A stretch of 51,071 nt of DNA from an uncultured Eggerthellaceae bacterium (GTDB lineage: Bacteria; Actinomycetota; Coriobacteriia; Coriobacteriales; Eggerthellaceae), in NCBI GenBank assembly GCA_910588435.1, contig CAJUPL010000010.1, forward strand, positions 1 through 51,071. The letters are read 5' to 3'. Of the stretch, positions 32,783 through 41,624 are shown piece after piece (positions within the stretch are counted from its first letter, which is position 1; each line of letters opens with the position of its first letter). A model generated the notes under the pieces. That model was not told the DNA's origin. It did no database searches and worked only from the letters and a program-made list of their open reading frames with translations. Position numbers and translations under genes: made by a program.

Positions 32783-34366
32783 TCACTTGTTGTTCACAGT
32801 GGTGGCTAGCGGGTGCTTCTTCAGGAAGAGCATCATGACCATGCAGACGATGGCAATGGGCACGAACACGCAGATGATGGGGATCAGGGCGTCTGTATAG
32901 CCAATGGCGATGGTGTGCTGGAGCGAGTTCGAAAGCTTGTCCACCACATCCGGCGTCAGGGTTGACAGCGTCACGTGCGCGTCTGCAGGGATCTTACCAG
33001 CCAAGAGACTGGTCAGGCGCGCGGTGAAGACGGACCCCACAACGGCCGTTCCAAGCGTGGAGCCTATCTGACGGTAGAAGTTGTTGCCAGCTGTGGCCGT
33101 GCCCACCATGGCGTGCGGGAACTCGTTCTGCACGATGAGCACTAGGATCTGTGAGCCTATCCCCAGCCCGAAGCCAAGCACGAAGAAGAACACCATGGTG
33201 AGCCAGGGAGGGGTGTTCGCGGTCATGGTGGTCATCAGGAAGAAGCCCACGGCCACGGTTGCGGCCATTGCGATGGGCATCCATTTCACGCGGCCGGTGT
33301 GCGAGGCGATGAATCCGGTGGCCGTTGTGGTGATGAGCGAGCCCGCCATCATGGGGATCATCATGAGGCCCGCGATCTCAGGGCTCTCCTTGTCGACGAT
33401 CTGCAGGAACGTGGGCATGTAGTTCACGGCACCGTCGAAGCAGCCGTAGATCAGCATGCCGCAGATGGTGCAGAGCGCGAAGTTGCGGTTCTTCCAGAGG
33501 GACAGCGGGAGCACGGGTGATTCCGCGCGCTTCTCAGCCAGGATGAAGCCCGCTATGCAGGCGGCGGTGATGGCGAACAGCCCTAAGATCTGCCAGGAAT
33601 CCCACGCGTATTGCGTGCCGCCCCACGAGCAGGCAAGCACCAGCGTCACCACGAACGTGCTTGAGAACACGATGCCCCAGACGTCTGTCTTCTCGCCTGC
33701 CGTCTTGTGGGCGTCCTTCGGGATGAAGATGCCCGCTACGATCATGGCAAGCACCGCAAGCGGGATGGTGAACCAGAAGATCATGCGCCAGCCAGTGACT
33801 TGCACGAACCAGCCGCCGAGCACCGGGCCTAGCACGTTTGACACTGCGAACACCGCGCCTATGGCGCCCATGTACTTGCCGCGGGCGCGGGCGGAGACCA
33901 CGTCAGCCAGGATGGCTTGCGAGAGGATGACCAGCCCTCCCCCGCCAATTCCGGAGATGGCGCGCCCGAAGATGAGGCCTGCCATGTTCGGCGTGATGCC
34001 GCAGATGAGCTTGCCCGCGCCGTAGAGGCCAAGCGCCACAACCAGCAGGCGCTTGCGCCCGATGCGGTCTCCCATGCGCCCGTAGAACGGCATGACCACG
34101 GTGGACGCCAATATGTATGTTGTGGACACCCATTGCATGATCTCAACGCCGCCCAGGTCTCCCACGATGGTGGGGAGCGCGGTGGATGCGATGGTCTCTG
34201 AGAGGGAGCTCACGAACATGCCGATGGCAAGGCCTGCGAACACGGCCATGAGCCGCCAGCCGTGCAGACCACCTTCGTCCATCCCTGCTGAGGCTTTGGC
34301 AGAGGTTGGGTGCGCGCTTTTCGCTTGCGCGTTCGCCTTGGTCTGTGTGTCTGAGCTGGTTGCCAT
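32783..34366 (-). CDS. Drug:H+ antiporter, MFS DHA2 family (14 helices)
   Basis: A 527-residue exporter of the EmrB/QacA type. After a hydrophilic N-terminus come about 14 helices. Motif A is FYGRMGDRIGRKRLL between helices 2 and 3. Motif C is NVLGPVLGGW in helix 5. SSLSETIASTALPTIVGDLGG in helix 1 is the classical DHA2 start. It would expel lipophilic cations or other toxic compounds using the proton gradient; the substrate cannot be told. No regulator of TetR/MarR type sits next to it. It converges with the amidase gene and has a REP about 90 bp upstream. Confidence 0.93.
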   Translation of the reverse strand: MATSSDTQTKANAQAKSAHPTSAKASAGMDEGGLHGWRLMAVFAGLAIGMFVSSLSETIASTALPTIVGDLGGVEIMQWVSTTYILASTVVMPFYGRMGDRIGRKRLLVVALGLYGAGKLICGITPNMAGLIFGRAISGIGGGGLVILSQAILADVVSARARGKYMGAIGAVFAVSNVLGPVLGGWFVQVTGWRMIFWFTIPLAVLAMIVAGIFIPKDAHKTAGEKTDVWGIVFSSTFVVTLVLACSWGGTQYAWDSWQILGLFAITAACIAGFILAEKRAESPVLPLSLWKNRNFALCTICGMLIYGCFDGAVNYMPTFLQIVDKESPEIAGLMMIPMMAGSLITTTATGFIASHTGRVKWMPIAMAATVAVGFFLMTTMTANTPPWLTMVFFFVLGFGLGIGSQILVLIVQNEFPHAMVGTATAGNNFYRQIGSTLGTAVVGSVFTARLTSLLAGKIPADAHVTLSTLTPDVVDKLSNSLQHTIAIGYTDALIPIICVFVPIAIVCMVMMLFLKKHPLATTVNNK

Positions 34367-34458
34367 TCGACCATGGTATGCCTGCGCTCTTGGCGATGGG
34401 CGCCCATGAGCCGGAACGTTTCGCGTCCGTCATTGGATGGATGACAGGGGTTGAATCC

Positions 34459-34527
34459 TATATATGACCAAAAAGGTCAATGACATTAAGCACGGGGAAT
34501 TGTCATTGACCTCAGAGGTCATAATTA
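34459..34527 (+). repeat. REP palindrome, forward
   Basis: CTATATATGACCAAAA-AGGTCAATGACA, loop TTAAGCACGGGGAAT, TGTCATTGACCTCAGAGGTCATAATTA. The inner arms pair over 11-12 bp and the outer arms pair through GGTCAT/ATGACC. It lies between the exporter and amidohydrolase genes. The rest of this gap holds a GCGCCCTCCATGATGGAGGGCGC hairpin (34534-34556), a likely terminator for the amidohydrolase on the minus strand. Confidence 0.9.
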
Positions 34528-34633
34528 CAGCTGCGCCCTCCATGATGGAGGGCGCAGCTCCCGGTTGAGAGGGCATTTGAAAGCCGTTGCGCGCTCACAT
34601 GCCGGATGCGGCCGGAGCGCATGTCGGCATGGG

Positions 34634-36301
34634 TCAGGCCTCGTATACCACCTTGCCGCCAAGGATGGTCTTCTGGACCTTGGTTGTGCGGTAATCCTCA
34701 ACATCCCCGATGATGAAGTCCTCGTTGAACAGGCACATATCGGCGAAGTTCCCCACTTCCACAGATCCCATCTTGTCATCATCGTGGCTGAAGAACGCAG
34801 CGTTCTTCGTGTACATGATCAGCGCTTGGATGGGTGTGACCTTGGTGTCATCGTTGCCAATGGTGCCGCCACCAACCTCATCGTGGCGCGTGATGGCGTA
34901 GTACATGCCAAGCATCGGATCAGGCGTGACAACAGGGCTGTCTGAGCTGCCGCCAACAAGGATGTGGTTCTTGAACATGAGCCCTGCGGCTTGGTTGATC
35001 ATCGCCTGTGACTCATGGAAGACTGCACTCTCGCCCATCGTCCCAACGATGGTGGGCTGCATGCAAACGCCGATGCCAAGCTCACGCATGATCGGCCACT
35101 GATCCTCATAGGGCAGCACGTAGTGGATCAGATAATGGCGAAGCGGGCGGATGTCGCGGATCTTGTTCGCCTCTTGGAACGCGTGCAGCGCACGGTCTTC
35201 GCTCATGTCGCCGATGGTGTGGATGCCGAACTGCCATCCAAGCTCAGTGGCCTTGCACACCAGAGCATCTATCTCCTCCTGCGTGTACATCGTGTCCCCG
35301 TAGAAGCCCGGACGCAGCTTGTAGTCACAGCGCTTGAAGGCAGCGGTGAACGCAGGCGGGATGCCGTCAAGGGTGACCTTGCAGCCGTTGAGCTTGAGCA
35401 TCTCATCGCCGAATCCTGTGACGCACGGCATCTCCTCAAGGCGGCGCATCTGGTCTTCGAACGGCCCGAACTGGGGATCAAGATAGAACATGAGATTCGC
35501 GCGGTACGTGAGAGCGTCCTGCTTGTGCGCCTCGTTGTACATATGCATCTGCTTGAAGTTGAGGTTGGCATCTATTGCGCTGGTGATGCCGAAGGAGTTC
35601 AGCTTCTTGCCTATGAGACGGAGGCTCTCAACGTGCTCCTCGTCAGTGAGCGCAGGCTTGGCATTGAGCATGGGCTGCAGCGCGCCATTCTCGTACAGGA
35701 TGCCGTCAAGCTCCCCGTCGTCGTAGTGCCCGATCTCTGCGCCTTCAGGTTGCGGGGTGTCCTTCGTGTAGCCCACAGCCTCAAGAGCCAGGGAGTTCGC
35801 CACCACGGTGTGCACTGTCATGTGGAGTATGAAGCATGGGTTGTTGGGGCAGACCTCATCAAGCTCACGACGCGTGATCAGCTCCTGGCTGTCCTCCCAG
35901 ATGAGCTCATTCCAGCCGTCGCCTTCGATCCACTCACCTGGAGCTGCGGTGGCCGCCTTTTCCTTGATGGCGTCCAGGATGGCCTGGCGGCTGGTCACGC
36001 CCTTGAAGTCAAGGTTGAGCAGCTGCTCGCCCGTCCACTTCGCGTGCATGTGGCATTCGATGAAGCTGGGGGTGAGGACCTGGCCGGTTGCATCCATCAC
36101 CTCTGTGTGCTCACCAACGTATTGGTCCATGTCAGAGGCAGAGCCAACGGCGATGATCTTGCCATCCTTTGCGGCAACGCCGCCGTCTTCGATGATGGGA
36201 AAGTCAGTCTTTCCGGCTATGACCTCGTCGCACGTGATGGCAACGGTGTAGATCTTGGGGTGCTTTATCACCAGGTCAGCTTCAGGGTACCAAGTGCTCA
36301 T
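34634..36301 (-). CDS. Amidohydrolase family 3 (YtcJ-like) metal-dependent hydrolase
   Basis: 555 residues. Beta-sandwich halves at both ends (start VIKHPKIYTVAI, end QKTILGGKVVYEA) enclose the TIM-barrel. Metal-site motifs are TPSFIECHMHAK (HxH), FGIHTIGD (usual HAIGD) and GGSSDSPVVTPDPML (usual GSDxPV). The substrate is unknown; related enzymes hydrolyse N-acyl or cyclic amide bonds. GAAGGAG lies before the ATG, and no signal peptide is seen. The divergent membrane protein at 36698 and the nearby membrane-LuxR regulator suggest an inducible uptake-and-hydrolysis unit, which is inference. Confidence 0.92.
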   Translation of the reverse strand: MSTWYPEADLVIKHPKIYTVAITCDEVIAGKTDFPIIEDGGVAAKDGKIIAVGSASDMDQYVGEHTEVMDATGQVLTPSFIECHMHAKWTGEQLLNLDFKGVTSRQAILDAIKEKAATAAPGEWIEGDGWNELIWEDSQELITRRELDEVCPNNPCFILHMTVHTVVANSLALEAVGYTKDTPQPEGAEIGHYDDGELDGILYENGALQPMLNAKPALTDEEHVESLRLIGKKLNSFGITSAIDANLNFKQMHMYNEAHKQDALTYRANLMFYLDPQFGPFEDQMRRLEEMPCVTGFGDEMLKLNGCKVTLDGIPPAFTAAFKRCDYKLRPGFYGDTMYTQEEIDALVCKATELGWQFGIHTIGDMSEDRALHAFQEANKIRDIRPLRHYLIHYVLPYEDQWPIMRELGIGVCMQPTIVGTMGESAVFHESQAMINQAAGLMFKNHILVGGSSDSPVVTPDPMLGMYYAITRHDEVGGGTIGNDDTKVTPIQALIMYTKNAAFFSHDDDKMGSVEVGNFADMCLFNEDFIIGDVEDYRTTKVQKTILGGKVVYEA

Positions 36302-36697
36302 GTTCTCTCTCCTTCTCGCTCATGTATGCGAACCATGTATGCAATCCGTGCATGCAAGAAGAGCAGGAACGTTCGCAAGACGCAGCGCGAAGGTGCCGCG
36401 CTGGCACTGGAACCGAATATCGACGCACATCATCCTGATCCGCACTTTACTCCGAAGCCCCCGCCAAGCGGTATCGGCCAAAAGGATGAGATCTGGCTGA
36501 AGGTCGTGCTTTCGGACGATACCCACCAGCATGCCCTCTGAGCTACGATCGCAGCATTCGAACCTTCCTCGGAAAAATCAGGGCAACCTTGCACGTGAAA
36601 AGCGTCTTGAGAGCAGGCCGCATTTCGCGAGAGGGCGCACGCGCAGCTCCTCCACCCCAGGTTGCCGCCATCCTCAAAAGAGAAGAGAAGGTTGATC
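36302..36697. other. Divergent intergenic region between amidohydrolase and membrane protein genes
   Basis: About 396 bp without a convincing gene. It contains ATGTATGC-type repeats (CATGTATGCGAACCATGTATGCAATCC, split at 36320-36345) and TGCATGCA near 36350, which are palindromic and could be regulator sites for the two divergent genes. No clear -10/-35 pair is evident on either strand. No family H, F or REP copy is present, unlike most gaps of this length here. Confidence 0.4.
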
Positions 36698-37936
36698 ATG
36701 GATAGAGAATTCCTAGACGAAGACATGGATAAGAAGGTGTTCGAAGCTGAGACCCCGCAAGAGCTTGCGGAGCCGGTATCGCGCCGAGAGATAATGCCAG
36801 CATTCTGCGGCACCGTCGTCTTCGCCATAGTGCTTTACGTCATCATGAGCTCTGTGCAGCCGCTCCTCATGGGCAATGACTTCATCTACAGCTTCGCTGA
36901 CATGATGGCTGGCTGCACGGAAGGCGATCCGCTCTACTATATAGCGTGGTTCTTCGCTGACCTCACCGAAGGCTCGTTCATCGCAGCGCTGCCCGCGTCC
37001 ATAGGCATGATCATCATGGGCTTCGTTGCCGCGGCGCTTGAGCGGCGCCGCTCGCCGTGGGCCGGGACGGGCGTGGCCGGGAACGGCAAGATCTTCACCA
37101 CCATGTTCGTCATCACGTGCTTGTCTCTCATCTTGGGGCAGGTGCTCTATGACTGGATGTTCACCAGCGGCTGGATCCCAACGTTCGCAACCGTGCTCAC
37201 GGTGCAGGTGTTCGTGATCTTCTACGGTCCTGAGATGAAGAAGGCCATCACTTCGCTGATCGTGGGCACCATCCTCACCTGCCCCGTTTGCTACGTGCTG
37301 CTCTATGGCATCGTGTCACCCTTGGGACTGCCGCTGTTCATCGCAGTGTCAATGGGCGTTGCCATAGTGGTGCCTGTGTGCTGTCTCCTGTTCCGTCTGA
37401 TGCCTTGGATGACCATCCCGGCCCCTGCTGAGGGTGCGAACCCAACGGATCAGCCGAAGGGCCGCTTCTTCGTGAGCCAGGTTCTGGGCGACATCGGCCA
37501 GCTCACCATCTGGGGAAGCACGTGGGCTACCGTTGGCATGTATGTGGGCGGCATCATCTCATGGGTGATGAATCCGCTGCACCCGGCATATGGCTCTGGC
37601 AACTTCCCGCTGCTCATCTTGGTGCAGCTGCTAACAGGCGCCCTTGCCATCCTCATCTGGTATCCGAAGTGGAAGCGGACCGGGTCTGCATTCACGTTCG
37701 CGGGCATCGTGTTCGCCTCAGCCATCGTGAGCACCTATCCGCCTAGCTGGGCCATCGTGATCCCCACGATCATCATCGGCGCTGTGGTCTTCGCGCCGCT
37801 GGTGGAGTGGATCTTCAAGGTGTTCCGCTTCAAGGGAACGTACCACCCGATCTGCTTGATCCAGCTCTGCATCTTCACGGTGTGCGCAGCCTGGTCATTC
37901 GCGATCATGTATCTGCTGATGCCGATGCTCGGCTGA
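36698..37936 (+). CDS. Multi-pass membrane protein of unknown family
   Basis: About 412 residues from ATG 36698 (GAGAAGG upstream). The cytoplasmic N-terminus is acidic (MDREFLDEDMDKKVFEAETP), followed by about 10-11 helices. Segments such as GNDFIYSFADMMAGCTEGDP and SWVMNPLHPAYGSGNFPLL give conserved-looking loops, but I do not recognise the family. It is divergent from the amidohydrolase and converges on a LuxR-type gene. A transporter supplying the hydrolase is the simplest idea, based only on position. Confidence 0.75.
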   Translation: MDREFLDEDMDKKVFEAETPQELAEPVSRREIMPAFCGTVVFAIVLYVIMSSVQPLLMGNDFIYSFADMMAGCTEGDPLYYIAWFFADLTEGSFIAALPASIGMIIMGFVAAALERRRSPWAGTGVAGNGKIFTTMFVITCLSLILGQVLYDWMFTSGWIPTFATVLTVQVFVIFYGPEMKKAITSLIVGTILTCPVCYVLLYGIVSPLGLPLFIAVSMGVAIVVPVCCLLFRLMPWMTIPAPAEGANPTDQPKGRFFVSQVLGDIGQLTIWGSTWATVGMYVGGIISWVMNPLHPAYGSGNFPLLILVQLLTGALAILIWYPKWKRTGSAFTFAGIVFASAIVSTYPPSWAIVIPTIIIGAVVFAPLVEWIFKVFRFKGTYHPICLIQLCIFTVCAAWSFAIMYLLMPMLG

Positions 37937-37969
37937 TGCCTTAGCACTGCGAAAGAACTCCACATGAGG

Positions 37970-37997
37970 TCGCGCCTTGCTTCGAAGCGGGGCGCGA
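37970..37997. terminator. Bidirectional terminator between converging genes
   Basis: TCGCGCCTTGCTT/AAGCGGGGCGCGA, a 13-bp stem with two G-T pairs around a CG centre, is centred between the membrane protein (plus) and the LuxR gene (minus). It is followed by TCTTCGTCTTC on the plus strand. Confidence 0.65.
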
Positions 37998-38041
37998 TCT
38001 TCGTCTTCAGGCCTTCAGGGCGCTTCGGGGCATGCAGACGC

Positions 38042-38410
38042 TCAAGATATGCAGCCGTGCAGCATGGCGACGAGCGCGGTCCTGTTCGGAACCTGAGCCT
38101 TTGCGTAGATGTTCTGGAGGTGGGTCTTGACGGTGGAGAGGCTTATGAAGAGCTTGCGTGCCACCTGCTCATTGGTCAAGCCTTCGATGATCAGAGTTGC
38201 AACCTCGCGCTCACGTGGCGTGAAGGAAGACGGAAGGCGTTCGCCTTGTCCGTCATCTGATCTGTCTGGCTCCATCAAAGGGATGACGCGAACGGTGAAA
38301 GCGCACGCATCTATTGGATCATCCTCAACCTGCAATCTGAAGCGTTGCCCTTGAGCGTTGGAGAAATCAAGATGCCGGTCGGGCTCAGAGAAGTTCGTGA
38401 TCGAAGCCAT
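38042..38410 (-). CDS. Small LuxR-type DNA-binding protein
   Basis: 122 residues. A C-terminal LuxR/GerE helix-turn-helix (about 62-118) shows TPREREVATLIIEGLTNEQVA and FISLSTVKTHLQNIYAKAQV. The N-terminal 60 residues are not a receiver or known sensor domain and may be a small ligand- or partner-binding fold. It is far shorter than classical response regulators. It lies back to back with a membrane-LuxR regulator at 38750; the 339-bp gap between them carries a strong hairpin. Its targets are unknown; the adjoining membrane protein and amidohydrolase are candidates. Confidence 0.85.
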   Translation of the reverse strand: MASITNFSEPDRHLDFSNAQGQRFRLQVEDDPIDACAFTVRVIPLMEPDRSDDGQGERLPSSFTPREREVATLIIEGLTNEQVARKLFISLSTVKTHLQNIYAKAQVPNRTALVAMLHGCIS

Positions 38411-38439
38411 GAGGCGATGCGCCTCCCTTCATTTGGAGG

Positions 38440-38472
38440 GCTCCCCCTTGAGGGTTGACCCGAAGGGGGAGC
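38440..38472. other. Perfect 10-bp hairpin in the divergent luxR-luxR gap
   Basis: GCTCCCCCTT/AAGGGGGAGC with a 13-nt loop, 30 bp upstream of the small LuxR start. It lies in that gene's 5' leader, not at a transcript end, and has no T-run, so a terminator is unlikely. It could be a leader hairpin or a dyad operator. The remaining gap up to 38749 shows only GC-rich DNA and a GGGGAGG ribosome site for the next gene. Confidence 0.5.
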
Positions 38473-38749
38473 TAGGATGATGTGCATCCTTGCCCTTCAT
38501 GCAAGAACGCAGTGAAACCCGATGCATCTAGACCCAGCTTGCGGCCCCCCTTCTCTGAGCTCCCTCGGAATGCCAAGTCCGATGCACGTCTGAGGACGAT
38601 CATAGGGACTGCAAAGCGCCTGCGCTACTCTTCGTCCGGGGTGAATTGAGGGCTGAACGGCATCTCACCCCTGAGGGATTAGGCACTGACCCGCCCGTAT
38701 CAGTAGACTTATACCCGGAGGATAGACGCTTAGGATAAGGGGAGGATGC

Positions 38750-40213
38750 ATGAGCGCGATAGGCGCCCGGCGCAGCGGGCTTTGGCAAGTGGTCCACGAT
38801 GTGCGCCACCAACCAGCACCCTTTCTGCTCTTCACTGCATTCAAGACGTTCGCAGTCTTGCTGTTCCTGCAAGGGGCATTCTTCGCAGGCACCTTCCAAG
38901 CAGGAGGGTTCACATTCCCGCTCCTTGTCATATTCCTGCTGATCTGCGCTGCAGTGTTCTCGTTCTTCGCCATGCGCTTCAAGAAGATCACGATAGTGGA
39001 CAAGAATGGATACCTTTGGATGCTTGCAGGCAGCATGACGTTGGGGCTGATCCTGCTCTACACCGGCGGCCATGAGGACATGATCGACGGCAGCATGAAG
39101 GCCTTCATGCTGGTTGCTGGGATGGGGTTGCTGGCAGCAGGTGTGGTTGGCGTGCACGTTGAGCTTGGGCGCTTCTTCGGCATGCTGGGCATGACCCCAA
39201 CGATGACCTACGGGATAGCATCCGCCCTTGCAACCGGCGCTTTGGTGATGGTGGTCACGCTATTGGGACCTGAGGCAAGATGGGTGCTCGCGTTCGCGAT
39301 GCCAACGCTTCTGGTCCTGGCATTCTGGTGGGCTAGACGGAGCGTCTTCCCCAACCGGAAGACGCTGTATCGCGAATCTGCCGTTGAGCTGCTCATCCCC
39401 TATAGGTTCATGACCACCTCTGTGGTGCAGGGGCTGGCGCTTGGGGCGCCGATGGGGTTCCTCTGCCTCACGGGGCTCCCTTCGCAGGAGCTGGATTCAG
39501 CCGGATATGCACTAGCAGCGCTTCTTGCCCTTGTGGTGGTATTGGTCTTCCAAGTGGACTTCAACCGCTCCATCTACCAGATAGGATTCCCCATTGCAGG
39601 GATCGGGCTCATCCTGGCAGGTGTGCTGGGGGCAGGCTCACAGATGGCGGGGCTCTTGCAGGTGATGGGTTTCATCTATCTGGACCTGGTGCTCTGGGGG
39701 CTGGGATCCTACCTCATCAAGAACTGCGACCAGCCTGCTATCTGGCTTTCGGCTTGCCCCAGCGCGGCGCTGATGTTCGGGCGCGCCGTGGGCGTCACGG
39801 TAGGTGCCATTGCCTTCCAGGTGCTGCCGGATGGCGAAGGGTTCTTCTGCACGCTGGCATTCCTGGTTCTCATGGCTGCGTTGCTGCTGATGAGCAATTC
39901 GAACCTGCGCACAGGCTGGGGATTCGTGCGCCCCGGCGGTGCTGATGAGGTCACCGATAGCGGACGCACCTGCGAGGTGATCGCGCAGGAATACGGGCTC
40001 ACACAACGCGAGCAGGAGATCATGTACAACATCATCTGCGGCCGCACGCGCAAGGAGATAGCGGAGGAGCTCTACATTGCGCCGAACACCATCAAGACGC
40101 ACCTGCATAACCTCTATGGGAAGCTTGACATACATTCAGAGGCAGACCTCAAGGCCTTCGTGGCCAAGCGGGAGCGCATGTTCTCCACCGACGACGGCAG
40201 CTTGCAAGAGTGA
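38750..40213 (+). CDS. Membrane-bound LuxR-type transcription regulator (about 12 helices)
   Basis: 487 residues. About 12 membrane helices (residues 20-395) resembling a transporter body are followed by a cytoplasmic LuxR helix-turn-helix (about 415-475). The latter shows YGLTQREQEIMYNIICGRTRKEIAEELYIAPNTIKTHLHNLY. This architecture is very abundant in Eggerthellaceae, where such proteins are thought to sense small molecules and control neighbouring catabolic or respiratory genes. GGGGAGG precedes the ATG by 4 nt. Its stop codon lies within the first bases of a family H element. The likely target is the adjacent gene set, but no operator is identified. Confidence 0.93.
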   Translation: MSAIGARRSGLWQVVHDVRHQPAPFLLFTAFKTFAVLLFLQGAFFAGTFQAGGFTFPLLVIFLLICAAVFSFFAMRFKKITIVDKNGYLWMLAGSMTLGLILLYTGGHEDMIDGSMKAFMLVAGMGLLAAGVVGVHVELGRFFGMLGMTPTMTYGIASALATGALVMVVTLLGPEARWVLAFAMPTLLVLAFWWARRSVFPNRKTLYRESAVELLIPYRFMTTSVVQGLALGAPMGFLCLTGLPSQELDSAGYALAALLALVVVLVFQVDFNRSIYQIGFPIAGIGLILAGVLGAGSQMAGLLQVMGFIYLDLVLWGLGSYLIKNCDQPAIWLSACPSAALMFGRAVGVTVGAIAFQVLPDGEGFFCTLAFLVLMAALLLMSNSNLRTGWGFVRPGGADEVTDSGRTCEVIAQEYGLTQREQEIMYNIICGRTRKEIAEELYIAPNTIKTHLHNLYGKLDIHSEADLKAFVAKRERMFSTDDGSLQE

Positions 40214-40435
40214 GGGGCGGCAGCCCGAAACACCCGGATAGGTGATCTGCGCCAGGCAAGGTTGCCTGACCTATTACTGGCATCCGGGTGTTCGCAGGCT
40301 ATCGCCTGCGTTACGCATTGCTGGCGCAATGCTGCGTCTCCAATGGAGACGCCCACAGGTAGGGAGGGTGCAACTGCGCTTCCAATGGAAGCGCCCACAG
40401 GTGGGGGCAATCCTGTGGCTGCAATGCAGCCGCCT
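40211..40435 (+). repeat. Family H multi-hairpin element, copy 4
   Basis: Starts GAGGGGCGGCAGCCCGAAA at the luxR stop codon. The outer stem is CACCCGGAT/ATCCGGGTG, with an inner CAGGCA/TGCCTG hairpin, then GCAGGC/GCCTGC and GCATTGC/GCAATGC. Terminal hairpins are GCGTCTCC/GGAGACGC, GCGCTTCC/GGAAGCGC and GTGGCTGC/GCAGCCGC (one G-T or mismatch at the base). No F module follows. The gap continues to ldh without other recognisable signals. Confidence 0.85.
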
Positions 40436-40582
40436 TTGAGGCAGCAAGCAACCGAATGCAACGGGGGTGTTACAGCATCAGCGGCTTGCCGGTGAGGGGC
40501 GTTCGCCAGCCTATGATGGCGCAATCGCTTGCAAGAAGGCAGGCGTGCGAACATCTGGCGCAGAAAGCTAGGGGGGCAAGCC

Positions 40583-41539
40583 ATGAAGTCAGAGGTCAAT
40601 GACCGCAAGGTGGCCATCATCGGATGCGGGTTCGTGGGTGCAACCACCGCGTTCGCGCTGATGGAGTCAGGCATCTTCTCGGAGATGGCGCTGATAGACG
40701 TGGACCACGATCGCGCAGAAGGCGAAGCGCTGGACATCTCCCACGGCCTCGCATTCGCAAGCCCTATGGACATCCACGCCGGCACTTATGACGACGTGGC
40801 GAACGCAAGCGTGGTCATCATCACCGCGGGCGCTGCTCAAAAGCCCGGTGAGACGCGCATGGATCTGGTGAATAAGAACGTCGGGATATTCAAGGGGATC
40901 ATCTCTGAGATCAAGAAGCGCAAGTTCAAGGGCATCATCCTGGTGGTGTCCAACCCGGTTGACGTGCTCACCCACGTCACCCTGAAGCTGTCTGGCCTCC
41001 CTGAGAGCCGCGTGATCGGCTCCGGTACCGTGCTTGACACTGGGCGCCTGAAGCAGATCATCAGCGGGCGGCTTGGAGTGGACCCGCGAAACGTTCACGT
41101 TCGCATACTGGGAGAGCATGGTGACAGCGAGCTGATCGCTTGGTCAAGCGCGCACGTGGCGGGCATCCCGCTGGAGGACTTCTTCAACATGCGCTCTGAC
41201 GGCTCATACGAGGAGTTCCGCCTGGAAGTGTCAGATGAGGTTCGCAACTCCGCCTATGAGATCATCTCCAAGAAGAAAGCCACGTATTTCGGGATAGCCA
41301 TGGCCATCAAGCGCATCTGCGAATGCATCGTGCGCGACGAGAAATCCGTGCTGTCCGTTTCGAACTCCATGCAGGGCGAATACGGGATAGAGGGCGTGGC
41401 GCTGTCAACCCCGTGCGTGCTTGGCAGGGACGGGATAGAGGTGCGCATGCCGCCATCGCTGAACTACCTGGAGCAGCAACAGCTGAAGGATTCCGCTAGC
41501 CAGCTGAAAGCCGTCATAGCCGGGCTTGACCTGAGCTAG
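40583..41539 (+). CDS. ldh: L-lactate dehydrogenase
   Basis: Interconverts pyruvate and L-lactate with NAD(H). 318 residues from ATG 40583, which has GGGGGG 7 nt upstream; an earlier in-frame start at 40529 lacks one. The NAD fold starts VAIIGCGFVGATTAFAL (GxGxxG, Gly14-16-19). The mobile loop reads AAQKPGETRMDL; the Gln at 86 is the residue that favours lactate over malate. The catalytic His is in RILGEHGDSE. It probably recycles NADH in an anaerobe. It is isolated between family H copy 4 and cysK. Confidence 0.95.
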   Translation: MKSEVNDRKVAIIGCGFVGATTAFALMESGIFSEMALIDVDHDRAEGEALDISHGLAFASPMDIHAGTYDDVANASVVIITAGAAQKPGETRMDLVNKNVGIFKGIISEIKKRKFKGIILVVSNPVDVLTHVTLKLSGLPESRVIGSGTVLDTGRLKQIISGRLGVDPRNVHVRILGEHGDSELIAWSSAHVAGIPLEDFFNMRSDGSYEEFRLEVSDEVRNSAYEIISKKKATYFGIAMAIKRICECIVRDEKSVLSVSNSMQGEYGIEGVALSTPCVLGRDGIEVRMPPSLNYLEQQQLKDSASQLKAVIAGLDLS

Positions 41540-41624
41540 CGGCAAACTGGCTGACGGCGGCCTTAAAGGTGTAGGCTATCGAACTTGAGATCAGAACACG
41601 CCGAAAGAGAGCGAAGGGCAGATC

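Noticed and set aside
35015..36541. Long plus-strand open frame opposite the amidohydrolase
   Set aside because: It is an antisense shadow produced by high GC; the minus-strand protein has all family motifs.
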